A stretch of 64,000 nt of DNA, from NCBI GenBank assembly GCA_006937955.1, contig SSNP01000029.1:4520336-4584335 (forward strand), read 5' to 3'. The position numbers and the translations under genes are program-made. Below are positions 50,132 to 62,300 of the stretch, one piece after another. The stretch comes from Pachypanchax playfairii (lineage: Eukaryota; Chordata; Actinopteri; Cyprinodontiformes; Aplocheilidae). Numbering within the stretch: the stretch's first letter is position 1; every line of letters starts with the position of its first letter. The notes under the pieces were generated by a model. The model was not told the origin of the DNA. It did no database searches and worked only from the letters and a program-made list of their open reading frames with translations.

Positions 50132-50143
50132 GGGGGGGGGGGG
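50132..50143 (+). repeat. G12 mononucleotide run
   Basis: Twelve consecutive G on the + strand. A similar G11 run lies at 54236-54246 and another at 10252-10262. Confidence 0.95.
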
Positions 50144-51559
50144 CAGGTGGAAACCTTCCTCCTCTTTCTTCTTTCACCAAAATCAATCTCATCTGAAAGA
50201 AAAAATTAAGCTGTTTAAAGATAGATCTGGCAGCATTTCCCTTTGTTCCCCGTTTTACATTAAAAATGAGCCATCTGGGAAATAAAAGGCTTTGGGAATG
50301 AGCGAAGGAGACGGACACCGAAGACTCCAGAAAAAAGGAGATTTTCTCTTGTCTTTTAATGACCGTAACATATTTCTTAAAATAGTTTTTGTTAAAGAAG
50401 TCTGGGGTTATGTTTATATAAACCATTAAACAGGAAACAATCATCATCTTAAGTCATTTACTGACAGTGACATATAATCCTCTGAGAAAAAAAAACATAA
50501 TAAAATCCTGTATTTATATATGTGCCAGAAAGGACAGTATTTTTGATCCAATTTAAATATGAAATATTTAAAAGGTTATTGTGATTTTCCTATTTTGTGT
50601 TTCTAAATGTAACGTCTAGTCAAAACTGTCCGTGTCAGCAGTTAAAATCATATTATGAAACAATCAGTAATGTTGCGTGATCCTGAACACTTCTGCTCTT
50701 CTCTTCTGTATCTGTGCTCACAGAAAGCACAGCGCCATCTCCTGTTGGACTTAGTTACTGCATCCAGCAAACAACGTCCTCCTTGTGCCACTGAAAGTTC
50801 TCAACACCACCTCAGTGCATTGTGAAAACATTCATTCTTCTCATAGTTGCCAGTTACAATTTCAACTTTTTCTCCTTCATCTGATTTGCATTTGTACTTT
50901 TAATAAATTGCTTACATCTAATTACTCAATATCTCAATTATCAGAGCTGATAACAACCTTATGGTGCACCTCCAGAGCTTAAATTTACAGCCCTATTCTG
51001 CAAATGTCTAAAATGAAATTAACTTTTTACAAGGTGTCATCTGTGGCTTTTAAGTAGTGAAATTGAAGCACCCCTCCACCCTCACCCCCCCCCATTCCAT
51101 CACACATACACACACCTCATAATGAGAAGCCATTATTAGGCCGTGATTGGAGCTGGGGTGCTGATATTAAAAGTGGCAGGAGAGGCAATATCACCACAGT
51201 GTGTAATACCCCAGCAGATATGTCATATATTTTAAGACAGCTGCTCTGCTATTTATAATTAATAACATTTTAGTCACTGTGAAAAAAAAAAAAATAGGAA
51301 GATCGCTAACAGAGAAATCTTGTTCCATTAAGTGCAGTTTCTGAATCAATGTCAAAGTGACATTGTGCAGTTTTTGAGTGGTTGGTCCATATTCTACTGA
51401 GATTTTGTATATAATTACCACAAAAGCACCTATGGTTCTGCGTGTGCTCTGCAAGGAATTTCTCTTTGATTCAGTGTAAAAATAAGTGCAGCGCAAACAA
51501 AAGAGAAATGAAGTTGGCCTCTAAAGACACATGAATAAAAATAATCTGTCTTTATTTTC

Positions 51560-51800
51560 ACGCCTCACAGTCATAAATCACTCCTTCCCAAATGACAGCC
51601 TCGTATGAGGCGCACTGTATCAGGGTGGCAAATGGCTCTATCTTATAATAGCAATGTAGCACATAGCAATATTATCTGCTGTGGAGTATTGTAGTGCATG
51701 TGTCTCAGCACTGTGCCCTGGAGCGCTAGCCAGATTACGCCGGCCCAGCGACAGTCTTATTATAAGACTTGCCAATTAAATCATATCAGCACTGCTTTTT
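51560..51800. promoter_or_regulatory. candidate intronic regulatory block
   Basis: High-complexity sequence with TCATAAATCAC, CCTCGTATGAGGC (short inverted repeat), ATTACGCCGGCCCAGCGAC, CTTATTATAAGAC (inverted repeat) and GCCAATTAAATC. CpG-containing pieces alternate with AT-rich homeodomain-type cores. Confidence 0.28.
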
Positions 51801-54800
51801 ATAGGCCAACACCTCGGCTTCGACACTATGAAACTGTCTATCACACAGAAATGTGTGTCAGAATATGTGCATGTGTGTGTGAGCGAAGGAGACATTCTGG
51901 GAGGAGACGTGTGTGTGTTTTACCAAACGTTGCTGGCGTGTGAGCTGCTCGCCGCCACATCTGACAGCGTTTCATCTTCCGCTTTTATTAGATCAGCCTC
52001 GCGCCGCTGTCACCTCTCCTTTCCCTGAGCTTGCATCACAGACACACACACTCATGCACACGCAACCTGGCGACCATTGGCTCAGAAGCTCCACAAAGAC
52101 GTTCTGGTTGGTTAGCTGGTCTCTGTTTCTGCTAGAGAGAGGGCACACAGAAGGACTCTCAGTCTCAAATCAGTTTGTGAATATGGAAATAAATCAGTAA
52201 TATGAGCCGTTATTTAAAATAACCGTATAGCTTACGTACTGATAGGCAGGTTTTTATAGATTTTGTTGTAATTCTAATCTGTTTTATGTCATTGTTTTTG
52301 GAACTGTTTCATCCAAGAGCAATAAAAGTCATTCAAAGATTAAATTTTTGTATTTGCAAAAAAAATAATAGTAATAATTCAACACTCACACAAGCAGCAA
52401 AAGCAGTGTGATATCAGTTTGTTTTTTAACAAATTCAATTACTTCAGATTTCCTATGAACCTCTTGTGTGAATTTTTCAATTTTCCAAATTAAACGTTTT
52501 ACTGAGAACAGTCAGTTCTGCAAAGACAAAAACTCTAATTATCTCTGTTACACTTTTTAACCTTTCTTAGAATTAGTATGTTTAAATTTTAGGGTTTTTA
52601 CAAAACTTTCCCCTGTTTCAAGCTGTCGGTTTCTGTCTGGTGCGACTGCAGCTTCCCGAGCAGAGCTGTCATGTCACATTTGTCATCTTTGATGGATGAC
52701 GTCGATGTCGAGCAGGGAAGAGTTAAAGCAACAATCTCTCAGAGGACACAACACAGCAGCTCAGATATTTTTTGGACGAAGCAGATTGACGTGTTTTTGT
52801 TCCTCATACTTTATTCACTGCCTTATGAGGAACAGTTTTCTGTACCGGCTGCGTTTTTTGCCTGCTTGACTGTAGCAGTGCAACAGCGAAGCTAATTCAG
52901 AGGGTGAATATGCGTGTGTGCTAGTCTTTTTATGTCTGACAGCTTTGTGATTTCTTTCCTTTATGTGAAATTTCAGATTTGGTTGTGTTGTCACTTTCCA
53001 TGACATTTCTCCCTGTCTCAGTTTGTTATATCTTCAAAATGTAGAAACCAGATTGTTCTGCAAATTACTGCTCAGGACTTGCTACAAAATGTCAGCAGAT
53101 AGGCAGTTTTGGAAATGTATTATTTTGTAAATTATATCTGAGCATACCATTCAATTGTCCAAAACTGTTGAGATGCTGCTGAAAGGAAATGTTGATGGGA
53201 ATTTTTTTTAGAAATCTGGCCAAGAAAATCAAACGATCTACACTGTGGGATTAAATTAAAATGCATGACTGTATTGTGATTCACTGTCATTTTTTTATCC
53301 ATATGATAACACCTTCCCTATCATTTACATAAACCCACACTGTTCATACAAATATGCAGGCAGAATCAACTGATACACAGGAAGAGGCGTAGAAAACACA
53401 CATAACAGTGCTGATGGTGAAACACCCTGCACATACTAAGCGATGTTGCAGACACACACACACAAGCAGAGCTGCTGACAGGCTGAGAAACACATACAAA
53501 CACACACACATCATCCCAAGGCCTCTCCACATCTCAGTTAATCCAAGCCGTCAGTCAGAGCGTCGGGATCTGGATGCTGCTGTTTGATTGTAATTGCAAA
53601 AACCGGAGGCAGACAAGGGAGAGCCAGGGAAGTCGATAGACAGGTGGAGGGATGGAAGGATGGATTCCTCCTGTCTACCCACAAGCCCCTGCTCAGCACG
53701 CTGTGTGACTTTGTGTCAGCAGTTTGTCTTGTGCATAGCTAATGACGGCTCGACGGAGGGGCGGGCTCGAATCTGCAGCTTCTGCTGCTCCCCTTCGATC
53801 TCTTCCTCTCCATCCTCTGGTCTTCAACTGAATCCCCAATAAATGAGATTTTGCCTGAGGTAGATGGAAAGACTGTATGCGGAGCAAGGCCTCTGTCTGC
53901 CTGGTTTTCTGTTTGTTAAGAAATCCCACCAGCCGTAAAGGACCCAGAGGTTTTTCTTTTCTCCTCCAAACCTCTCATGTTTCCCCTTTTCAGCTCCTTT
54001 TCTTTAACAAACTCTCTGCATTCACTCTATTTTTTTGCCTGCAGCTCCAGATAGCTTTTAATTTAAGTCAGAGGTTGAAATGATTTACAGTTTTTTAATG
54101 AACAAATGATTGGAGGAAGTGGAAAAGAAGGGAAAACGAGAGAGAAGGATATTTTGTAGGAGGCGAAGAGGGCAATAGTGAACTGAGCAGCTGGAAAATG
54201 GAAGAAAACAATAGATAAAGTGGATTTGTAGAAGAGGGGGGGGGGGAGGATTCTCCAATTAGTAAAAAGTCTGGGTTTTTGTTTGTTTTTTCTTCTTTGG
54301 TCATGGACAGTCAGTCACACTGCTTTTGTTGAGTGTGTGATGAATTACACCCATCCATTCCTTCTCCTCTGCCTTTGTTGTGGTGAAGCTCCAACCGTTT
54401 GTACCTCCTACAATATCTTGCGCTGTGAATTCTCCATGCTTGTTTACCAACCAGGGTTCTTTTGAACTGGCTCAGAGAAATGGCTTTTTGAAAAGTCTCT
54501 TTGATGGTGAGCCCAATTTGTTTCCACCGCTGAAAAGTTTGTCGGAGAGTTCTGAAATGTGGGCTGATGTTGAAGACGAGGCCTGTCCTGCTGCTGCACC
54601 AATGTGATTCCTTGTATGAGAACAAGTGTGTTCTCATATGAAAATCATATACCCAATTAGGGTGATCAGATAAAAGTAAAAGATTAATATACCCTGTTAT
54701 GGAGAGCTTATTTTCCTTATGCATTCACCACGTTAAGAACAAATGCAGACTCACAAATAGTTAGAGTGATAATAAACTAAATCATTTTACAGCATTGTGT

Positions 54801-56439
54801 TCTTAATGTGGACAAATAATGATAAGATATGTTTCAGAAATTCACCACTCCCAGTATTGATTATCTTTTCACTGTGATGGATTACGGAGGTGGACACACA
54901 GACAGGCTGATCATCCAATGGGAGAAGCTTCCTGCCATGTACTGAACTCCCCCAACACACACACATTTCTGATCAGAGTCATTTTGACAATGATGCATAT
55001 GTCTCTACAGAACGGGGCAAGCATGCTGGCAGGAAATGCCACATGTCCCCTGAGAGCAGAGAAATGGGGGGGTTAAACAAAGAAAGACACCCCTTTTAAA
55101 AAAAAAAGTGGAAAGAGAAATCAATGTTTTCCTCTGTGGACAGCTGCCTTCAAGAACGCTGCCACTCTTTGCCTTTCAGCTGTCTTTACTCCTCAAAAGA
55201 GGCTTTCTTTTGGTTTGGTTTGCTTCAGTGTTGCTCTGGTTCACCTATGAAGTTGCTAGTTAAATCAAGGCAAATCATCACTACCATTCCCTGTGCTGTT
55301 CTTCCTGTTTCTTCCTCTTTTTATATTTCTTGCCACTTCTATCGAGAAGAAGTGAATGACGTGTGTTTCATCTCTCCAAAGCAGCAGTGAGGGTAAAACC
55401 CCACAGAGACAACGCTGGCTAACATTGAACTGGATTGAGTAAATATAAAAGCATGAGGGGAAAAGAAAGCAGCTAGGGAGACACAAAAGGATGAAGCTGC
55501 AGATGGGAACTAACCTTGCCGGCGTTTCTCTGATGTTCCTTCACACACGCTCACCTCCACCGCACCCATTACTGTCAACCCCCTCTCTTTCTTCCCCTCT
55601 CAAGTCGTCCTTTTATTTGTCATGTTCAGAGGATGGCACCAAAGCATCTGAGGAATGGAGGTTACAGTGTATTAAAGGAAACATTGTTTGACAAAAAAAT
55701 GGTAATTTGCTTTTCAGCAGGAAACACAGAGGCTGCACAACCACTGCACTTCAAAGATGCCCTGAAAACTTCCCATGAAACCACCGATTGTTCTCATCTA
55801 AAGGGGACAAGCAAGGACGCCCCCCCCCCGGGTGTTTCAGCGCACTCTTTCTCCTATTGTTCTAGGCTGTTCCTAATGTTATGCTTTGTTGCTGTTTAAA
55901 AGGAATAGACTATGAATTTAATAGCTCTCACAGGAGTTTTTCTAAAAGGCAGATCCTCGTTTTTCAGAGTCAAAAATTTTAAGCGCATATATGAGAAAGA
56001 ATTCCCTGCATATACCAAAGAATTTACCTTTGTCAAAGTAAATACTTGCATGAAAATAGAAAAATATTAATGGCAACAAAAAGAAACATTTGATAATTAT
56101 TTTTATATGTAAATGTGCACAAACTGATGTGATATTATATGAGACCAAATTACACCTTTATTGAAACCTGTTCATTTTATACCATTAAAATTTCTTTCTG
56201 ATCCATAATAATCCAATCTATCATGGATAAATAATGTGTTGGAGCAGAAGAACAATATAAAAAGCAGATTCTTGTAAATCTGTGTAGAAGGAAAGAAACA
56301 GAGTACAAGAGGGAACCAGGGAAAAGTTAGAGTGGTTGTTTGGACGTGTTAGTTTGAAGTGAAGTCTGTACTTGGGTGGACTGTCTTCCTGTGACACACA
56401 CACACTTGCACAACTCCCCCCCTCGTTCACTCCTCCAAT

Positions 56440-56660
56440 GGCCCTGTCGGTGTGCCAGGGCGGGTGATTACCGACGCTCTCCCCCAATTATGGGCTGATT
56501 ATTCCGCCGCTCTCTAATTGACTGGGGAGATATGCAAATGGCTGTCATTTGGGATGATAAAGGATGCGGGTGCTGGATGCCCCCTGCATTATTTAGCCTC
56601 GGCTGTACGCAGCGTGAAGGATGTGGCGTGCGCTTTAATTGCTGAGGAGAGAGAGGTTAA
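56440..56660. promoter_or_regulatory. candidate intronic enhancer-like block (strongest of the set)
   Basis: About 220 bp of CpG-containing, non-repetitive sequence with clustered motifs: CCCAATTATGGGC, TGATTATTCCGCC, CTCTAATTGACTGG, an octamer ATGCAAAT at 56532-56539 inside GATATGCAAATGG, GATGATAAAGG, GCATTATTTAGC and CTTTAATTGCTG. No significant open frame crosses it. Its composition differs sharply from both flanks. Confidence 0.38.
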
Positions 56661-56732
56661 GCTGAACGAGCAGTTGAATTAGAAATGAGGAATTTGGGCC
56701 CTTTATTTATTTTATTTTGCTCCTCTCCTTCC

Positions 56733-56753
56733 ATCTCTCTCTCTCTCTCTCTC
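56733..56753. repeat. (CT)n microsatellite
   Basis: About 10 uninterrupted CT units. Confidence 0.92.
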
Positions 56754-58839
56754 ACCCGTACACTCTCTCACACTTTCTATATCTCTCGTTGTTTTTCAAC
56801 TCTCTCTAGGGTGAGTGGAGGGGTGAGGAGGTGGTGGGCGGATGGCGGGATGTCATGCTGGAATGCCATAAATAAAAACATTAGCGGAACCAATACGAGC
56901 AGAACAAATAGACTGAGTGTGTGTGTTGGTGGAAGGGAAGGCGGTGAGTGGTCGGCTCAAAGCTCAAAGCTAAAGTGCGAAGAACCTTTGCGGACTAATG
57001 AACGCTGAAAAGTTTTAACAGCTCAGAAAAAAGCAGGCTCGGCCTTTCTGCTTCGCCTCGGTTAATGTGAAGTCTCAAATAAAAACAAATTCAAATATTC
57101 TTCAAACTAGAATAACAATAACAAGGGGGATGAAGTTTGAGGCTCTTTAACTTTAAAATATGTGAGTTGAAAGACTGGCTGATTGCCATGTTTATTTAGA
57201 GACGTGAACACACTTTAAATCAATTAGCTGTTAGTATTTTGGTGCAGAAAACAGTGAGGATGTGTTACTAAGTGAATAGCGCCCACTGAGCAAAATTCAA
57301 TACTAATCCTTCTGGTTTGGAGACAAGCGGATGTGGATCGTCTTTGACAGCTTAAGGGTAATAAGTCCTAAAGTGCACCTTTTCATAATGGTTGCACTCG
57401 TATCTCTCCACATTACAAAAGGCTTAAGAGCCAGGGCAGTTATTGCCCAGGGAGACCTCTCCTCCTGTTTAAGAATAAGCAATAATTACTAATACTGCAG
57501 AGTTGCTATTGGCATTATGATCCAGATTATTGAATCTTTTGCAGTCATTAGTTTGGTGCCCAACAGATGTTTGACCCTAAAGCCTGACTCCAGGAATGCT
57601 CATAGGTTTTTATCTCAGGTGAACACAGTGAGATTTTTTTCCCTCTTATCCAGATGCAGTTCTGTTTTCTAGAGATTATCTGGACCATGTGAGGAGGGCT
57701 GAAGCAGAGTCACATTTTTGTTTTGGATATAGGAAATAAATACTCTTTAATCTAAAACACTCTGTTACCAAATTCACGTCTATTCAAACCCTCATCACAC
57801 AGTTCAGTGTTTCTTTTGGACACTGTGCATAACACATATTTGTAAATGACTTTTTTAAGTTATTTATTTATTGCATCAAGCTTTTAAAAAAGTCAGCTAC
57901 ATGCAAGAATGTATTTTCCTGCAAATTAAATTTTTTTATCACATGCTAAAATGTGCAATCCAGTTTCTTTGAACTGTTTTGGTGCTTTTTATTGTCTAGA
58001 GCACTTAGAGTACAACTGTGGTCATTTGTTTGGTTTAACAATATGAAGTTTTACCTCTCTTATGTTCTGGTTCCATGGACTACTTGTGCTTTTAGGCTTT
58101 AGAAACTTGAGGCCCTCTTAGACAGAAATGTTTCTCCTTGAAGCTCGGTGGACAATGCAGAGGTCCGTGGATTTGGATTCCTACATGCTTGATCGCCTGT
58201 TGGCTGCTCGGTCTTTGCCAAGCGTCTCATCTTGGTTTGCAGAAATTGCCCCTGACTGTGTTTGGAGTCTCTTTTGTGCTCCCTCCTTTAGAGGTGCCAA
58301 AGAGTCTTATCTCTACGTTTCCTTTTTGCAGATGTTTCTAGCAAACACATATCACATCAAAACATGTTTACACAGTCCCACTGACACTAAACAAAAAAAA
58401 AATCAAACCCAAGGAGCTCTCAGACGTACTTTACTGTCAGTTATCAAGCACATCTTGATGTCACTGTCTAAATAACCATAATTTCTATCAATACTCATCA
58501 TCATGATCACTAATTATCACCATCATTACAGCTTTGGTAAACATTCCAGCTGATTGACGTAAAAAGAAAGAAACTATTATGGGGCGTCTTGTGAGATTCT
58601 CCTCCACAAAGTCTTTTATTGGTTTTCATTTCTCCTCTTCCTTTCTGTGCATAATGGCCTTTATTGAAGGGTTTTACAGTTGGTTCCCTGCATGGGGCAT
58701 TTCATTAAAACCTTCTTTAACATGCACACATTCAACAGTCCATTTAGATTCATTTGCATTGCGTTTCATTTGGTTTTTGCCTCAATCAATGATTCAGGGG
58801 AGAATTTAAAGAGAGAAAAAATACATTGTTGTAATAGCA

Positions 58840-58990
58840 TTTCCTCATGGTCTCGAGTGCATCATAAACACAGAAAGTACAGCGGCCAAAGCCGATAAAT
58901 GAATGCTGCGCTGTCACAAGAAGATCTGTCCCTCAGGCCTACAAACGATAGCTGTTTGAGTTAATTACAGTTTACATCATTATGTTTACC
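58840..58990. promoter_or_regulatory. candidate intronic regulatory block
   Basis: CpG-containing GCGGCCAAAGCCGATAAATG followed by AATGCTGCGCTG and GAGTTAATTACAG. It is high-complexity and non-coding. Confidence 0.24.
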
Positions 58991-59536
58991 TAGAGAAGAA
59001 AAAGAGAAAATAAAACTGTCCTCTTCTAACTCATTGACGTGTTTTTCTGTAGATGCTGCATCACTGTGAACAGGGATTCGAGGCTTTTTGTGATTTTTGA
59101 AAGATTATAATGAATTCTACTATTAAACAATAGAAACATTGTTTGTGGAGACAAGTAAAATTGCACTTTTTTCAGACTCCATCAAGACAATGCTCATCTC
59201 TTTACTACAAGGATGTATTATAGTCACTGTGAATAAGAAAATTGTTTAAATAAATTGATTTGCTGAGGGGTATATACTTTAAGAAAAATCATAGAAATTC
59301 AGAGATTATTGTCCTGTATTTATATGAAAAAATATCACATTACTCTCTGATGGTGTGAAGTCTTAAGTTGCAAAAAGTTAATTTTTCCTCAACAAAAGGT
59401 AAAAATGTATAAATGAATTTGCCAGAAGAAAAGCTAAACCTCATAGATTAAATACTTACATTTACTAGAACTTTACAAAAGAGTTCTTATTATTTTATAA
59501 ATTTTCATACAAGAGAAAATACTCCTTGAAGATTCA

Positions 59537-60239
59537 TTTAAAGGAGAACGCCCGTTTTTTGCAATTGGGGCCTTATTTATTCTGTGAGATGTGTTTTACT
59601 CGTCATCAGTGGTACTTTTTTGCGATTCGGATTCGTCTCGGAGATTTTTGATTCACACGGCAAACACCTAAACGCCAATAAACGAGAGTCAGTTGGGCCT
59701 GCATTCGCCGACCCTAAATCGGTTTAAAATCAGTTCAAATCCGTTATTTTTTTAATCTCATTCCTCATTTTGCTGTTGCACCCAGGATATGCGCAAAATC
59801 GACCCATTTTTTCTACACTGAAAACAAGAGTTCCGATTTGTGTGTTGCTACGAATAGCTAAGGAGTAGCAGTTTCAAACAACTTCCTTACAGGTAATACG
59901 TGAGTGGGCACGGAGAGATGACATCACTCTCCCGTCACTGTAAAAAATATCATTTCTATGAGCGCAGGATTCAAGATGGCACTGGAACGGAATAAACAAT
60001 AGAGTATCTAAATGGCCAGATTAAAAAAATAACGGATTTGAACTGATTTTAAACCGATTTAGGGTCGGCGAACGCAGGCCCAACCGACTCTCGTTTATTG
60101 GCGTTTAGGTGTTTGCCGTGTGAATCAAAAATCTCCTAGACGAATCCGAATCGCAAAAAAGTACCACTGATGACGAGTAAAACACATCTCACAGAATAAA
60201 TAAGGCCCCAATTGCAAAAAACGGGCGTTCTCCTTTAAA
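59537..60239. mobile_element. foldback (palindromic) MITE with 222-bp arms
   Basis: Left arm 59537-59758 is the reverse complement of right arm 60018-60239. By eye they differ at only three positions in 222 bp, with no indels. The spacer is 259 bp (59759-60017) and has no open frame of note. Both ends carry TTTAAA followed by the terminus GGAGAACGCCC, so the target duplication may be TTAA (piggyBac-like) or the palindromic TTTAAA. At two of the three arm mismatches the left arm has CA where the right has CG, as expected from CpG decay. It is unusually CpG-rich for this intron, and no transposase is present. Superfamily assignment is tentative; the repeat structure is certain. Confidence 0.93.
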
Positions 60240-61305
60240 TTTACCAGATGTGCAACTGGATATTTAGATATTTGATATTTGGACCAGTGCTAAATGATTC
60301 CTGATGACTGTGAAAGAAGACTTATGAAGACATAAACTTTGAAAAACTCAGTCTGAATGCTTTACAGATAAAATATGGCTGAGATTATTTTAATTGTGTC
60401 TGTTGTCAAAAGAGCTGGACAGGCTTCAGAAGACAAGGCAACACCAAAATGTTCCCATTTTAGACCAAATGAAGACATAAGGTGCAAATTGGGAAGCTCA
60501 TGTCAATAAAACAAAATGATTTGTACTCAATTATGATGTTCTTACAGCCATGAAAAATGGATTTCAAACAAAGAATTTGCATAATTAAAAAAGTAAAATA
60601 ATTCCTCCATTAAAAACTGACAGTTGATAAGTAAATCTATTAAGACTGAAACATGGTTTCAGACGAATTATTTCTGTGAATATTTTATACACTTTTTAAA
60701 TAAAATTTCTCTGTGTTTTCTAAATGTTCCTAAGTTTTCTTGCATCAACAGACCAGTTGAATTAAAAAAATCTCCAGTTACTGTTTAATTGAAAATAAGT
60801 TAAGAAAAGTCTGTGTTCTGGTTTTGTGGAGCTGTGAGGAAGGTTGTGTTGGAGTTCTGCCTCTGACAGTGCTCAGTTACTGTATTTGTGTTTTAGGCTC
60901 TAGTTAGCTGGCTAGCCATCTGATGCAGAGCCTTCAGCCATACTACGCCTCTGACTGGGACAGACAGAAAAATAGACACTTGATGTGTGAGTGAGAAAGA
61001 AAATGAGAGAAAAGTCGCTCTTTTTCCCTGGACCCCATAGGAAGCTGCATCTATTGGCTCCTCCCTGTCTAGACCAAGAAGCACTTGTGCACACACACGC
61101 TCGTTGCCTTCTACCATAGCAACTTTGATTAATTCCCTGAGTGCAGTGAGAGGAGACAACATCAGCACCGTGGTCAGGGGAGAAGACCCACAGTCTGCTG
61201 GATGTGACAGCTCCCTGCTTCACACTGATGCCTTAAATCTTGCCAGCATGAGTGTGTATGTGTGAGTTAGTAGTATGAATGAGGAGTGGGACAGCGACTG
61301 TGTGT

Positions 61306-61327
61306 TTGTGTGTGTGTGTGTGTGTGT
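61306..61327. repeat. (GT)n microsatellite
   Basis: About 10 GT units after a TTTG interruption. Confidence 0.88.
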
Positions 61328-61614
61328 AAAGCCTCATCTGTCCCCTCGGTCACATCAGTGCTCAAGCATGTCTTGCTGTGACAGCACAGCAGTCTGTGTT
61401 CCTGTCACACACACACGAACAGAAGAGCACTAAACGAGGGTGCAGGCAGGCGCCAACACCAGCGAGGTGAAGGGTCACAAGCGACTGCCTCTCCAATGTT
61501 GTGTGAAATGTGTAGAAAACCCACATGTGTAAATGTGACTCTGTGTGTGTGAGTGTCTTGAGCTGGGTGGGGGGTATCTCAAAGTAACTGGTTATTATCA
61601 CCTCAATATTTTTC

Positions 61615-61810
61615 TTATTATGACAATTACATGCTCCAGGAGCGAATTAAGCGATAAAGGACGCCAAGCGGGAGTGGTTGACAGCTATTTGGAGACTCAA
61701 TGCACAGAGCAATTTGCAGCCCCGAGCCGAACAAATTGGATTTGGGCCTCTTTGGATGGGGGCCCCAGATTGTTGGGTGTTTGGATCCTGAGATCTGCTG
61801 CTAGCTAGTT
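61615..61810. promoter_or_regulatory. candidate intronic regulatory block
   Basis: Contains GGAGCGAATTAAGCG, GGACGCCAAGCGGGAG, TTTGCAGCCCCGAGCCG, and CTAGCTAGTTAGCTGGC at the end. It is non-repetitive and CpG-containing within an AT-rich flank. Confidence 0.28.
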
Positions 61811-62089
61811 AGCTGGCTTTGATTCTTTATGCATGGCTATATTGGAGACTGTTGGCCAGGTAACAATACTCTATGGCCACATGATAATTGAATGCATGGT
61901 TATGTATCAAATTGTATTTATTGTTTGAGGGGTATTTGCAATTTAAACCTATGGGTGTGAAGCTTTCCCACCTCTGCATGTTAAATAGTGATGCTACTTT
62001 TTTGGTCTTGGGCCACACAGCTGTGCTCAAGTGTGTGTATAATCCAAATGAGCCTAACAGCCTCTAAACGAATTACTGGTACACATTTT

Positions 62090-62300
62090 ATCACCCCTAA
62101 ACTGCCACAGGAAAAGCTGGCAACAACACCCAATTAGGTGCAATGCAATTATTCCGAACCATTCACACAATTAGCCTGTAGGTTAACAACCAGGGCGTAC
62201 ATCCGGCTGGCACCCAGCGTTTTGGAAAAGCCATGGTTACCCTGACTCTCATGGTAACCCCTCTATGTCAAATGGCATCCACCCGAAGCCAGTGGGTCAA
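62090..62300. promoter_or_regulatory. candidate regulatory block with paired RFX-like half-sites
   Basis: GGTTACC at 62235-62241 and GGTAACC at 62253-62259 are inverted half-sites 11 bp apart, each preceded by AT (ATGGTTACC, ATGGTAACC). Upstream are CCCAATTAGG, GCAATTATTCCG and ACAATTAGCC cores. The half-sites fit RFX/X-box logic, but with a wider spacer than the classical palindrome. Confidence 0.3.

Noticed and set aside
53755..53785. Pol III B-box-like GGCTCGAATCTG (possible tRNA or SINE)
   Set aside because: No A-box at the right distance and no cloverleaf could be drawn.
54311..54724. 137-residue minus-strand frame
   Set aside because: It is antisense to the more protein-like + frame at 54380-54607 and has no recognised motif.
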